Shown here piece by piece: positions 33,929 to 42,808 of a DNA stretch of 64,000 nucleotides (the stretch's first letter is position 1; every line of letters begins with the position of its first letter). This DNA comes from Haloarcula japonica DSM 6131 (GTDB taxonomy: Archaea > Halobacteriota > Halobacteria > Halobacteriales > Haloarculaceae). The stretch is from positions 38,580-102,579 of the forward strand of contig NZ_AOLY01000006.1 of assembly GCF_000336635.1 (NCBI RefSeq), written 5' to 3'. The position numbers and the translations under genes are program-made. The notes under the pieces are model-generated. The model worked only from the letters and a program-made list of their open reading frames with translations, did no database searches and was not told the origin of the DNA.

Positions 33929-34001
33929 GTCCGGATAGGGTAGTGGACTATCCTCTTGGCTTGCGGAGCCAGGGACCGGAGTTCAAATCTCCGTCCGGAC
34001 G
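33929..34001 (+). tRNA. tRNA-Arg(GCG)
   Basis: A cloverleaf with acceptor GTCCGGA pairing TCCGGAC, anticodon stem TTGGC/GCCAG (one T-G pair), loop TTGCGGA with anticodon GCG, T-arm CGGAG/CTCCG with loop TTCAAAT, and discriminator G. It reads CGC/CGU arginine codons. A TATA-like TTTTTAGG lies about 27 bp upstream. Its 3' half is repeated downstream. Confidence 0.92.
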
Positions 34002-34238
34002 TTTCTACCGACGCAAACCGCCGAGCGACAGCGAGGCGACTGCGTCGGCGAAGTTCTGTGCGGAGATTTGAGCAGACGAGGAACGCGCAGCGAAGCGAGC
34101 ATTTCTCGGCGAGTTCAAATCTCCGTCCGGACGTTCACTTCGTTCACGACCGGACGTGCTCCACGCTCGCTTCGCTCGCGTGGAACTCCGTCCGGACGTT
34201 TCTGCTGACGCAAACCACCGAGCGACAGCGAGGCGACC
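33979..34238 (+). repeat. Array of tRNA-Arg 3'-end copies (integration scar)
   Basis: The 25 bp at the tRNA 3' end (33979-34003) recur exactly at 34111-34135. A longer stretch, from the T-stem through CGTCCGGACG and about 40 bp beyond the gene (33989-34041), recurs at 34186-34238 with three differences. An 11-bp inverted piece of the T-arm (CGGAGATTTGA) is at 34061-34071. The 34002-34250 gap is otherwise noncoding. Such copies form when elements integrate into tRNA 3' ends; no integrase gene remains nearby. Confidence 0.7.
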
Positions 34239-34250
34239 GTCTGTTACCGT

Positions 34251-34643
34251 TCAGACCTCTGTTCGGTCGTTTCCGTCACGGCTAGTCGTCCCGTTTTCGG
34301 TCGATGCTATCGTCAACGCGCTCCCGACGGCCAGGCTAAACGACGCGAGGCCGAGGACGGTGAGCGTCACCACGAACGCTTGACCACCGGGGAGCGCAAG
34401 CTGCTGCTGGAGCGTCACGACGACGTAGGTGGTGACGCCGGCGAAGGCTCCACCCCAAGTACCGCCCCTGCTGAATATCGGGAGGGCATTTCGTTGCGTG
34501 TAGAGGCCGACAATAGCGGCGAACAGCGTCAGGGCAAACGTCGACAGGAGCACGGGGTCGGTGACCAAGAACTGCCAGACGAAGACCGTTAGGGCGGACG
34601 CACCGGCCGCGCCGAACAACCATCGACGCCAGGATCGTGGCAT
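34251..34643 (-). CDS. Four-helix membrane protein
   Basis: A 130-residue protein with four hydrophobic helices (about 8-25, 32-50, 63-82 and 90-112) and a polar C-terminal tail. I do not recognise a family. The ATG at 34643 is 10 bp from the next divergent gene. Confidence 0.65.
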   Translation of the reverse strand: MPRSWRRWLFGAAGASALTVFVWQFLVTDPVLLSTFALTLFAAIVGLYTQRNALPIFSRGGTWGGAFAGVTTYVVVTLQQQLALPGGQAFVVTLTVLGLASFSLAVGSALTIASTENGTTSRDGNDRTEV

Positions 34644-34653
34644 ACGCTAACTT

Positions 34654-35346
34654 TTGGTTTTGGTGATAAATCGCTTCGGTTACACGGGTGCCGATGTGGT
34701 TTTCCGACCGCGAGGCGAACCCACCCGTGTGCGCGACCATCTCCGCGCCGGCATCGCAGTGTACAACGAAGGTCGCTACCACGCAGCACACGATGCGTGG
34801 GAGGAGTACTGGCTGGACCTCGATTCGGGCGACGACGAGCGGTTCCTGCACGGCCTCATCCAGTTCACCGCGGTCGTCCACCACGCTAGCGAGGAGAACT
34901 GGTCGGGCGCGCAGGGATTAGCCGAGAGCGCGGCGACGTACCTCGACGGCTTGCCCGACCCGTATCACGGCGTGGCATTAGACGAGGTCCAGTCGTTCCT
35001 CGAGGCGACGGCGGCTGACCCCCACCATGCGGCGACGGACCCGCCGACGCTGACACATGAGGGCGAAGCCGCTGATTACGACGCGCTGGATTTCGATGCC
35101 ACAGCCATCGCCGCCAAGGTACTGGCGGCGGCTGGCCGGTACGACGAGGCGGTCATCGCCGACGCTGTTCATCGCGCGCGGAGTGAGCTTGCAGGCGACG
35201 GCGACTCGCAGTTCGTCGGGATGGTGTTCTCGTTCGTGCGCGAGCGCGACCAGCGGCCCGTCGTCTACCAGCGGCTTCGGGACCACGTCGAACTAGAACA
35301 GCAGAAAGACGACGACGTACGTGGACTGTTCGACGGCTCGGGGTAG
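34654..35346 (+). CDS. DUF309 domain protein
   Basis: A 230-residue (or shorter) all-helical protein with the DUF309 core: IAVYNEGRYHAAHDAWEEYW, then FLHGLIQFTAVVHH. These histidines suggest a metal or active site, but function is unknown. The true start is uncertain: ATG 34654 lies close to the divergent gene, and a GATAAAT box at about 34666-34672 would fit an internal GTG at 34696 as a leaderless start. Confidence 0.75.
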   Translation: MVLVINRFGYTGADVVFRPRGEPTRVRDHLRAGIAVYNEGRYHAAHDAWEEYWLDLDSGDDERFLHGLIQFTAVVHHASEENWSGAQGLAESAATYLDGLPDPYHGVALDEVQSFLEATAADPHHAATDPPTLTHEGEAADYDALDFDATAIAAKVLAAAGRYDEAVIADAVHRARSELAGDGDSQFVGMVFSFVRERDQRPVVYQRLRDHVELEQQKDDDVRGLFDGSG

Positions 35347-35372
35347 CGGGCGACAGCGGCAGTGGGAGACGC

Positions 35373-36146
35373 CTACGGTTCCGGCTCGGCAACGCGATCC
35401 TCGCCGTCGAAGTGCGCGGAGTTATCCTGTGGGGCGTAGCCGAGTACGTCCTTGGCGCGCTCGATGGAGTAGTACTTGCGGTCGTTGTCGGAGATGCCGT
35501 AGACGATTTCGTACTCGTAGTCAGCCTGGAGCGCACAGTCGTGGATGTGGGCGCAGTCCCGATAGGAGAGCCACATCGCCTGTCCGCGCTCGTAGTCGAT
35601 AGGCGGGTGGCCGCGCGTGAGGTTGCCGATGCGGATGTTGCAGACAGAGAGGCCGTGCTCGTCGTGGTAGTAACGGCCCAGCACCTCGCCGGTGGCTTTC
35701 GAGACACCGTAGAGGTTGCCGGGGCGGGGGAGTTCCGTCCCGTCGAGGCGATACTGGTCGTCCGGGCGATACATCTCGGGCGTGCGCTCGTCCGTTTCAA
35801 AGGAGCCGACGGCGTGGTTCGAGGAAGCGAAAACGAACTTCTCGACGTCCTCGTCGACAGCGGCTTCGTACATCTTCTGGGTGCCGTCGATGTTGTTTTC
35901 GAGGACAGAGTCCCAGGGGGCTTCCGGCCGGGGATCGCCGGCCAAGTGGATGACGGCACCGACGCCGTCCATCGCCGCGGCCACGTCGCCCTCGCTGGAC
36001 ACGTCCCCGACGAGGTACTCGTGGTCGGGCTCCTCGGCGGGTGGGCTGTGGAACATGAGTTTCCACTCGTAAGCGTCCTCGAGTCCTTCGAGGATGGCCG
36101 CCCCGACAGCGCCGCCAGCGCCGGTGAGCAGAACCGGGTCGTCCAT
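35373..36146 (-). CDS. azf: NAD-dependent glucose-6-phosphate dehydrogenase (Azf-type SDR)
   Basis: A 257-residue extended-SDR protein. The NAD fold is LLTGAGGAVGAAI (6-18); D71 and P72 sit in LAGDPRPEAPW, and the catalytic Y146/K150 pair is in NLYGVSKATGE. It strongly resembles the haloarchaeal Azf enzyme, which oxidises glucose 6-phosphate with NAD+ in the oxidative pentose phosphate pathway (family knowledge; no other organism group uses this type). The start at 36146 (MDDPVLLTGAG) drops nine upstream codons and matches the family N-terminus. It is convergent with the DUF309 gene and divergent from mptD. Confidence 0.9.
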   Translation of the reverse strand: MDDPVLLTGAGGAVGAAILEGLEDAYEWKLMFHSPPAEEPDHEYLVGDVSSEGDVAAAMDGVGAVIHLAGDPRPEAPWDSVLENNIDGTQKMYEAAVDEDVEKFVFASSNHAVGSFETDERTPEMYRPDDQYRLDGTELPRPGNLYGVSKATGEVLGRYYHDEHGLSVCNIRIGNLTRGHPPIDYERGQAMWLSYRDCAHIHDCALQADYEYEIVYGISDNDRKYYSIERAKDVLGYAPQDNSAHFDGEDRVAEPEP

Positions 36147-36220
36147 TCGTATGAGAGGATACGTCGCACGCAATAGGTAGCTTGCGGTTCGCTTTTGTGT
36201 TGCCCAGCCGGACCGATTGT

Positions 36221-36568
36221 ATGGAACCCACAGATCCGCAGGAGGCGTGTTTCGAAGCGGGCGTCAAGTTCGGATCGCTGTATCACCAGTTCGCAGGGAC
36301 GCCGATCAGCCCGGATAGCGCTGCTTCGCTCGCAGCGGCGATGGAGGAGGCTATCGAGAACCAGCCGTTCTGTGAGGCGGTCACCGTCAGCGTTCGCACG
36401 GAGGTGCTGGAAAACGCTATTTCTGAGGGCGGAGCGGACTACACGGAACTCACCGGACGGCTCATTGACGTCGAGATGCGAATCGAGTACGAGGGGGTCA
36501 CGGTCGAGACGAGCATGGCGATGGAGGACGGCTACCCGCTGATGCAGGTCGACGAAGTACAGGAGTGA
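36221..36568 (+). CDS. mptD: Archaeal dihydroneopterin aldolase MptD
   Basis: A 115-residue protein of the archaeal-specific aldolase family, which cleaves dihydroneopterin (or its phosphate) to glycolaldehyde and hydroxymethylpterin in tetrahydrofolate or methanopterin synthesis. The family blocks are AGVKFGSLYHQFAGTPIS, the glutamates in ISPDSAASLAAAMEEAIENQPFCEAV, and the C-terminal EMRIEYEGVTVETSMAMEDGYPLMQVDEV. The start is the ATG beginning MEPTDPQEAC. Confidence 0.85.
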   Translation: MEPTDPQEACFEAGVKFGSLYHQFAGTPISPDSAASLAAAMEEAIENQPFCEAVTVSVRTEVLENAISEGGADYTELTGRLIDVEMRIEYEGVTVETSMAMEDGYPLMQVDEVQE

Positions 36569-36598
36569 AATAGCCGGAGAGCGGCCTGAATCCCTGAC

Positions 36599-36630
36599 AC
36601 AGCCCCGAAAATTTTACCAGAGGGGGCTGT
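36599..36630. promoter_or_regulatory. Perfect 8-bp palindrome bracketing a TATA box
   Basis: ACAGCCCC (36599-36606) and GGGGCTGT (36623-36630) surround a 16-bp spacer containing ATTTTACC (36611-36618), the TATA box for the membrane protein at 36643. It is a candidate operator. Confidence 0.55.
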
Positions 36631-36642
36631 GAGACTTCCGAT

Positions 36643-37749
36643 ATGGCCCTCCACGCAGTCGACGATATCGACGACGCAATCGACGCGACGAAGTCGTTTC
36701 TATTCCCCTTCGAGAAAGGAATATGGCTCCGGATGGCGTTCGTCGTGTTCTTCATCGGTGGTGGCGGTGTCGGGCTGAACAACGTCCAGTCGTTCAGCAA
36801 CTTCGGGGATTTCGGCGGGAACGGCGGACCGAGCGGCCCCAGCAGTCCGGGAAGCGACTTTCAGCTGACTGCGCCGCTTGAAACTGCGCTGTCCCTGCCG
36901 GGTGACCTTGCTATGCAAGTCTCCGAACCCGGTGTCCCGTCCGGCGTGCCGGACGAACTACTCGCCGGGGCCGGGATCCTTGTGTTCGCCGTTCTTGGTC
37001 TGTTCGTCCTGCTAGCGCTCGCATACGGTATCCTGAGTAACTTCATGGAGTTCGTGTTGACCCAGGCGCTCATCGACCGCGAGATACACGTCCGCCGGTA
37101 TTTCAACGAGCACGTCGGGGACGGAATACGGCTGCTCCTGTTTCGGCTTGTCCTCGGAATTATCTGGCTCGGAATCGCGCTCGTAATCGGTGCAGCCGGG
37201 TTCTTCCTAGTACTCGGCGGCGAGGCCGCAAACGTCGGCGCATCGAGCGTCCTCGCGCTCTCGGGACTGTTCATCGCCGTGTTCGCGGTGCTCGCAATAA
37301 GCTACGGTATCGTTTTTGGCTTCACCACGGTGTTTGTCGTCCCGCTGATGGCGGCGGACAACGACGGCGTCCTCGCCGGGTGGTCACGGCTTTGGGGTTC
37401 GATTACAAGCCAGCCCAAGCAGTACCTCGCGTACCTGTTTTTCTCCATCGTCCTCCAGATCGGTGTCGGTATCGTCAGCGCGATTCTCGGCATTATCGCG
37501 TTCATCGTCGTACTGATACCGTTTGGGCTCGTTGCGGCCGCGCTGTATCTCGCACTTCATAATACCGTCGGCGTGGTCCTGGCCGGCGTTGTCGGACTAC
37601 TAGGGCTGCTGGTCCTGCTCGTTATCGGTGCGCTCATACAGGTCCCGCTAACGACGTTCCTGCGGTACTACGCGATGCTCGTACTGGGTGACATCGATGC
37701 TGACATGGACCCGATTCCCGAGGTGCGCTCGGATATCCGGGCCGAGTAA
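36643..37749 (+). CDS. Multi-helix membrane protein (DUF7544-like)
   Basis: A 368-residue protein. The N-terminus is cytoplasmic (about 1-25), with FLFPFEKGIWLRMAFVVFF as the first helix, then a glycine/serine-rich extracytoplasmic loop (about 55-100), four or five further helices around 105-285 and a final pair to 350. It matches from memory a haloarchaeal family with a glycine-rich loop (DUF7544). No function is known. The TATA box centred 29 bp before the ATG supports the start. Confidence 0.75.
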   Translation: MALHAVDDIDDAIDATKSFLFPFEKGIWLRMAFVVFFIGGGGVGLNNVQSFSNFGDFGGNGGPSGPSSPGSDFQLTAPLETALSLPGDLAMQVSEPGVPSGVPDELLAGAGILVFAVLGLFVLLALAYGILSNFMEFVLTQALIDREIHVRRYFNEHVGDGIRLLLFRLVLGIIWLGIALVIGAAGFFLVLGGEAANVGASSVLALSGLFIAVFAVLAISYGIVFGFTTVFVVPLMAADNDGVLAGWSRLWGSITSQPKQYLAYLFFSIVLQIGVGIVSAILGIIAFIVVLIPFGLVAAALYLALHNTVGVVLAGVVGLLGLLVLLVIGALIQVPLTTFLRYYAMLVLGDIDADMDPIPEVRSDIRAE

Positions 37750-37854
37750 CCACAACGGCTTTTCGGTTTCAGCAAGTACCGACCGGTCACGTCCTGCGGT
37801 TTCACTTTCACTTTCAGGCGGGCTTTTAATCCCTCACCGCACCAACGGTTCCAT

Positions 37855-38301
37855 ATGAGTCAGTCAAGTCTGGACGACGACGAACTGTTCGGAGAGGCGG
37901 CCAATGAAATGCGCACGGACGTTGAGGAGTCACTCGCGAAGGCCCGCGACGCGCTCCCCGAGGCCGATTCGGTCTGGGACGTGGAAGCCGATAACACGCT
38001 CGGCGTGCTGAACTCGCTCAAAACGGCGCTCGACGTGGGCGACGCCGAGGACCACCTCCGCGACGCGAAGAAGTGGTACACGATGGGCGAGCGCGCGGAC
38101 GCCTTCGAGGATGCCGACGACCTCGCCGAGGAGATCGAGACTATCGCGGACCTCATCGACGATGTCGACGACGCCCGCGAGCAGGTCGGTGAGCTCACGG
38201 CAACGATCCCGCAGCTGCGCAGCACGCTCGAAGAGTTCGAAGGCGAAGACGGAGCAGACGCGGAGGCGGACGGCGACGCCGACGCGGAAGCCGAGGCCTG
38301 A
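37855..38301 (+). CDS. DUF5790 family acidic coiled-coil protein
   Basis: A 148-residue, very acidic, mostly helical protein with SLAKARDALPEADSVWDVEADNTLGVLNSLK and WYTMGERADAFEDADDLAEEIE. It matches the haloarchaeal DUF5790 family. The last 20 residues are an Asp/Glu/Ala tail. A CTTTTAATCC TATA box centred about 26 bp before the ATG predicts a leaderless start. Function is unknown. Confidence 0.8.
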   Translation: MSQSSLDDDELFGEAANEMRTDVEESLAKARDALPEADSVWDVEADNTLGVLNSLKTALDVGDAEDHLRDAKKWYTMGERADAFEDADDLAEEIETIADLIDDVDDAREQVGELTATIPQLRSTLEEFEGEDGADAEADGDADAEAEA

Positions 38302-38458
38302 GGACGGAACGAACCCATTCGCGTCGGCTGTGCCACTGCCGCCAGCGCGTCGCTCGTGTCGTCCAGCGGCTTTTTTCGGACCCATGTCCCATCGTGATCG
38401 GCTACAGAGACGGTAGTTTCGACACCGTTCTATCGCTCGAACACGACAGCGGGCCGGC

Positions 38459-38983
38459 TCAGACGATCGAGTCCGGGCGCGTCGAGAAGTAGTTGAAGAC
38501 CGCTCCGAGGCCGATCCCGTAGACGACGTGGGCGACGAGCGTCAGCACCGCGTACAGCACCAGCGCCAGCCCGGACTGGCCGGTGTAAAAGGCGAGCACG
38601 AAGCCAGTCCACATAGCGCCGCCGAAGAAGGCCCCGCTGATGGGGTCCGATTTGCCCGGAAGGTACGCTTTCAGTGAGGCAAACAGCAGCGGCCACGGGA
38701 ACATCCCGCCCCCGAGGAACATGAAGAAGCCGAACAGTACCTCCGGGACATAGCCGGTCAGGCCCACGAGTTCGGTGAGGATGGCGAAGTCGTCGAGACT
38801 GAACGCGCCCAGCGACTGCGCGATGAGGAAGACGACGGTCATCATCGCCGTCCCGACCAGGCCGCCGGCAGCACCGACGACGCCGTCGGCGAGAATTCCG
38901 GCGAGACTATCGAACTCCTCGACCTCTGTGAGGCCGTCGTCGTTGATAGGCGGGTCCTCAACGCCGGGTGACGTGTCTTCCAT
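38459..38983 (-). CDS. DUF6789-like membrane protein beside the oxidase operon
   Basis: A 174-residue protein with about 40 acidic residues of N-terminal tail, then four or five membrane helices. It contains GAFFGGAMWTGFVLAFYTG and is adjacent to the cytochrome oxidase operon, as such proteins often are in haloarchaea (from memory, DUF6789). The TATA box CTTTTTTATC (39006-39015) is centred 27 bp upstream of ATG 38983, which favours this start over the ATG at 38998. Confidence 0.75.
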   Translation of the reverse strand: MEDTSPGVEDPPINDDGLTEVEEFDSLAGILADGVVGAAGGLVGTAMMTVVFLIAQSLGAFSLDDFAILTELVGLTGYVPEVLFGFFMFLGGGMFPWPLLFASLKAYLPGKSDPISGAFFGGAMWTGFVLAFYTGQSGLALVLYAVLTLVAHVVYGIGLGAVFNYFSTRPDSIV

Positions 38984-39005
38984 GGGTTGTTGTAACATAC
39001 CAATA

Positions 39006-39015
39006 GATAAAAAAG
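39006..39015 (-). promoter_or_regulatory. TATA box deciding the start of the DUF6789-like gene
   Basis: CTTTTTTATC on the minus strand, centred 27 bp upstream of 38983; it predicts a leaderless start there. Confidence 0.55.
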
Positions 39016-39092
39016 TTCCCGCACACGTTAGGCCACAGAAGGTAGTCTGTCAGATTTCTGTCCGCAATACCTATTACAGGGTGGGAAGAACC

Positions 39093-39893
39093 ATGAAGGA
39101 AATGGCAGGAATCATGGTAACACTCACCGCGGTTGTGTTCCCCTTGCACGGTGGCGACGTCAGGGCACCCAGCGCAGTGTTCAACCAGATCTTCGAGGTG
39201 TTTCTCCTGCTGGGGACGGCGGTCGGGGTGGTTGTCGTGGCGTACACGATGTACCACGCGCTCAAGTACCGCGACGACGGGAGCGAGGAGGACCCCTACG
39301 CGGACAAGGTCGAGCGCCCAGAGATGGGTGAGATGCCGACCGGCGGAACGGGCGGCCGGAAGGTGTTCTACTCGTTCAGCATCAGCGCCATCATCGTCGT
39401 GTCGCTCATCGCCTGGACGTACTCGCAGCTGCTGTACATCGAGCAGGGCCCCGACCCAGCCCAGGAGGAAGCGCTGGAGATCGACGTGGAGGGCTACCGC
39501 TTCGGCTGGGACTTCATCTACCCGAACGGGCACACGACCAACACGCTCCGGGTGCCACAGGATCGGGTGGTCAGGTTACGGGTGACTTCGACGGACGTGT
39601 TCCACAACTTCGGTATCCCGGAGTTGCGGGTCAAGACCGACGCCGTCCCGGGCCAGCACACCTCGGCCTGGTTCACGGCCAACGAGACGGGGACCTACAC
39701 CGCCAAGTGCTACGAACTGTGTGGCAGCGGCCACTCGCTGATGACGACCGAGGTGATTGTGATGCCACAGGACGAGTACGAGAACTGGTACGCAGAGACG
39801 GAGGGGCCCACCGAGACGGAGACGGCAGCGAACGAGACCGGCGGCGGTGACCACCAGATCGCCCCCGCCACCGTCGGAGGTGCCCCGGCATGA
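39093..39893 (+). CDS. coxB: Cytochrome c oxidase subunit II
   Basis: A 266-residue subunit with two N-terminal membrane helices (about 26-54 and 92-115) and a periplasmic cupredoxin domain. The CuA site is complete: the first histidine in TDVFHNFGI and the CYELCGSGHSLM motif. It takes electrons from a donor, probably halocyanin in haloarchaea since cytochrome c is rare (inference), and passes them to subunit I. The start is one of three close ATGs (39093, 39102 or 39114). It overlaps coxA by 4 bp (ATGA). Confidence 0.9.
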   Translation: MKEMAGIMVTLTAVVFPLHGGDVRAPSAVFNQIFEVFLLLGTAVGVVVVAYTMYHALKYRDDGSEEDPYADKVERPEMGEMPTGGTGGRKVFYSFSISAIIVVSLIAWTYSQLLYIEQGPDPAQEEALEIDVEGYRFGWDFIYPNGHTTNTLRVPQDRVVRLRVTSTDVFHNFGIPELRVKTDAVPGQHTSAWFTANETGTYTAKCYELCGSGHSLMTTEVIVMPQDEYENWYAETEGPTETETAANETGGGDHQIAPATVGGAPA

Positions 39894-42460
39894 GTCAAGA
39901 GCACGAACACGGGCTGCCGCCCAAATCGTCGGTCAGCCGGTGGTTCCTCACGACCAACCACAAGGACATCGGCGTCCTGTATCTCATCACCGCGCTGTTT
40001 TTCCTGCTTTTCGGCGGCGTCCTCGCCCTGCTGTTCCGCCTCGAACTCATCACCTCCGGCGCTGACCTGCTGGGGTCGATGGGGTACAACCAGGCGGTGT
40101 CCACCCACGGCCTGCTGATGGTGTTCTGGTTCATCTCGCCGTTCGCCTTCGGCTTCGCGAACTACCTCGTCCCGCTCCAGATCGGCGCGGACGACCTCGC
40201 CTTCCCGCGGTTGAACGCGCTGTCGTACTGGCTGTACCTGTTTTCGGGCATCCTGATGGGCGTCTCCTTCTTCCAGGGGACCACCTTCGCGGGCGGGTGG
40301 ACGATGTACGCCCCGCTGAACACGCCGGCGTACATCCCCGGTGAAGGACTGGGTGCGACCTCCGTCGTGCTGGCGCTCATCATGTTCACCGCCGCGGTGA
40401 CGCTTGGCTCGGTGAACTTCCTGACGACGATGTACCGCATGCGCGCCGAGGGCCTGCGGATGCGGGACATCCCCATCTTCTCGCTGTCGATCAACCTCAC
40501 TGTCTGGATGATGCTGTTCGCCTTCGCGGCGCTGCTTGCGGCGCTGATGATACTCGCTTCGGACCACATCCTTGGAACGACCTACTTCCAGTACTCCATC
40601 GACGGGACAACGATGGCCACCGACGCCGACAATCCGGGTGCGTCGCTGCTGTGGGCGCATCTGTTCTGGTTCTTCGGCCACCCGGAGGTGTACATCGTCT
40701 TCTTCCCCGCGCTGGGCGTGATGGCCGAGTGCTTCCAGACGTTCACCGGCCGGCGGCTGGTCGGCCGCAAGTGGTTCATCATCTCGATGGTGCTGGTGGC
40801 GCTCCAGAGCTTCGTCGTCTGGATGCATCACATGTTCCTGACCGGCATCAACCTCCCCATCAAGACCATCTTCATGGCGACGACCATCGGCATCTCCCTG
40901 CCCTTCGACCTGATGGTGTTCTCGCTCATCTACACGATGGCGAAGGGCCGGGTCCGGTTCACCACGCCGTTCCTGTTCTCGCTCGGTGCGCTCATCCTGT
41001 TCATCATCGGCGGCATCACCGGGGTGTTCCTCGGGGCGATTGTACTCGACTACCAGTTCCGCGGGACCTACTGGGTCGTCGCGCACTTCCACTACGTGAT
41101 GGTGTCTGGTGCAACGGCGCTCTTCGGCGGCCTCTACTACTGGTACCCGAAGATAACCGGGAAGATGTACAACCAGACCCTGGGGAAGATACAGTTCGGG
41201 GTCTACTTCCTCGGGTTCAATCTGCTGTACTTCCCGATGTTCCTCGCCTGGGAGACGCCCCGGCGCGTGTTCGTCTACCCCGAAGGGCTACAGATCTGGC
41301 ACTCGATGGCGACCGTCGGCGGGTTCGTGCTGGGCGCGAGCTTCCTCATCATGTTCTACAACCTCTTCGTGAGCCTCTGGCGCGGCGAGGATGTCGGCCC
41401 CAACCCCTGGGAGTACGCCACCTCCGCGGAGTGGGCCGTCTCCTCGCCGCCAGCGCTCGAGAACTTCCCCGGCGTCCCGAGCTACGCCACCGGCAAGCTG
41501 GAGTTCCTCGACGACGAGACGGTGGCCGAGCGGACCGAGGGGACGCCCGGTGCTGCGGCCCACGGCCACGCGGCCACCGACGGCGGGACCGCGACGGACG
41601 GCGGCGCGGTGACGGCGAGGGCCGCGGCGACGGCCACCGCGATGGAGCCCGCCCACGAGGTCGGCGGCGAGGAACACGCCAGCCACGCCAGCTTCTGGCC
41701 GTTCCTCGTCAGCCTCGCCGGGTTCGTCACGTTCCTCGGGCTGTCGGGCGTGCGGACGGGGAGCGTGTTCTACCTGTCGCTGGCGACCGTCGGCGGTATC
41801 GGGACGTTCGGCTCGCTGCTGGGAATGACCCGCGAGCCGTTCCACGCGCCGGAGATGGCTATCGCCGAGCGGTGGCCCTTCGAGCGCGTCGAGAAGATGA
41901 AACTCGGGATGTGGACGTTCCTCGCCAGCGACATCGTCCTGTTCGGGGCCTTCATCGGTTCCTACGCCTTCGTCAGAGTGGCATACGGCTGGACGGCCTG
42001 GCACCACGACCTCATCCCAGCCGAGCACGTGACGATGCCGGGCCTCATCAACACGTACCTGCTGCTCACGTCGAGTTTCCTCGTCGTCATCGCGATGGTC
42101 GCCGCCGAACGCGAGAGCAAGCGCGGGACCGTCGCCGCGCTGGTCGGGACGTTCGCGCTCGGTGTCGGCTTCCTCATCAACAAGGGCTTGGAGTGGCAAC
42201 ACCTGTTCCACATCCACACCGAGGCGTTCCCGAACGGGTGGAACCTCTCGACGAACATCGCGTCGTCGACGTTCTACCTGACGACGGGACTGCACGGGGC
42301 CCACGTCACCATCGGGCTCATCATCTGTGCGTACATGACCGTCCGGGCCTGGAACGGGGCCTACCAGGGCGACGACAGGGCCATCGAGTACTTCGGCCTG
42401 TACTGGCACTTCGTCGACATCGTCTGGCTGTTCCTGTTCCCGCTGTTTTACATCCTCTAG
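39890..42460 (+). CDS. coxA: Fused cytochrome c oxidase subunits I and III
   Basis: An 856-residue fusion. Subunit I (about 20-545) has the heme a ligands H73 and H401, the heme a3 ligand H399 (HFHYVMV) and CuB ligands H264, H313 and H314 (GHPEVY, WMHHMF), with Y268 forming the expected His-Tyr pair. A hydrophilic Ala/Thr/Gly/His-rich linker (about 555-600) follows, then seven helices of subunit III (about 605-856). The fusion allows fixed 1:1 assembly. It follows coxB directly and precedes the subunit IV gene by 4 bp. Confidence 0.93.
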   Translation: MSQEHEHGLPPKSSVSRWFLTTNHKDIGVLYLITALFFLLFGGVLALLFRLELITSGADLLGSMGYNQAVSTHGLLMVFWFISPFAFGFANYLVPLQIGADDLAFPRLNALSYWLYLFSGILMGVSFFQGTTFAGGWTMYAPLNTPAYIPGEGLGATSVVLALIMFTAAVTLGSVNFLTTMYRMRAEGLRMRDIPIFSLSINLTVWMMLFAFAALLAALMILASDHILGTTYFQYSIDGTTMATDADNPGASLLWAHLFWFFGHPEVYIVFFPALGVMAECFQTFTGRRLVGRKWFIISMVLVALQSFVVWMHHMFLTGINLPIKTIFMATTIGISLPFDLMVFSLIYTMAKGRVRFTTPFLFSLGALILFIIGGITGVFLGAIVLDYQFRGTYWVVAHFHYVMVSGATALFGGLYYWYPKITGKMYNQTLGKIQFGVYFLGFNLLYFPMFLAWETPRRVFVYPEGLQIWHSMATVGGFVLGASFLIMFYNLFVSLWRGEDVGPNPWEYATSAEWAVSSPPALENFPGVPSYATGKLEFLDDETVAERTEGTPGAAAHGHAATDGGTATDGGAVTARAAATATAMEPAHEVGGEEHASHASFWPFLVSLAGFVTFLGLSGVRTGSVFYLSLATVGGIGTFGSLLGMTREPFHAPEMAIAERWPFERVEKMKLGMWTFLASDIVLFGAFIGSYAFVRVAYGWTAWHHDLIPAEHVTMPGLINTYLLLTSSFLVVIAMVAAERESKRGTVAALVGTFALGVGFLINKGLEWQHLFHIHTEAFPNGWNLSTNIASSTFYLTTGLHGAHVTIGLIICAYMTVRAWNGAYQGDDRAIEYFGLYWHFVDIVWLFLFPLFYIL

Positions 42461-42464
42461 AACA

Positions 42465-42731
42465 ATGGACTGGAAAGGCTACACCGTGATATACGTCGTA
42501 CTGTTCGCGTTCGCAACCGCGCAGGCGGTCGTCGAGTTCACCGGCCTCGTCGACAGCGCCTACTGGGTCGCCTTCGCGCTCATCATGGTGCTGTCGGTGG
42601 TCAAGGCCGTCGGCGTCGCCGCGTACTACCAGCACCTGCGCTGGGAACCCCGCGCTGTCACGTACCTTGTCCTCGGGGGCACCGTCGCCGCACTCGCGCT
42701 GACCGGCGCGGCGGCGTACTCGATACTGTGA
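42465..42731 (+). CDS. Cytochrome oxidase subunit IV family protein
   Basis: An 88-residue protein with three membrane helices: about 8-28, 36-56 and 66-88. The loop AAYYQHLRWEPR between helices 2 and 3 is typical of oxidase subunit IV, which stabilises the complex. It is 4 bp from coxA, in an operon. Confidence 0.85.
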   Translation: MDWKGYTVIYVVLFAFATAQAVVEFTGLVDSAYWVAFALIMVLSVVKAVGVAAYYQHLRWEPRAVTYLVLGGTVAALALTGAAAYSIL

Positions 42732-42808
42732 CCGGCCGGGCTCGTTCGGTTGGGGGACAGCCGGAGCGGTCAGCGCTCTCGGGTGCGAAACTGAGTACAC
42801 CGGGAACG

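Noticed and set aside
33859..34071. Plus-strand ORF of 70 codons reading across tRNA-Arg
   Set aside because: The tRNA cloverleaf is complete, so the frame is accidental.
40651..42489. Plus-strand ORF of 612 codons overlapping the oxidase gene in another frame
   Set aside because: It overlaps the heme-ligand-bearing frame and is an arginine/glycine-rich shadow.
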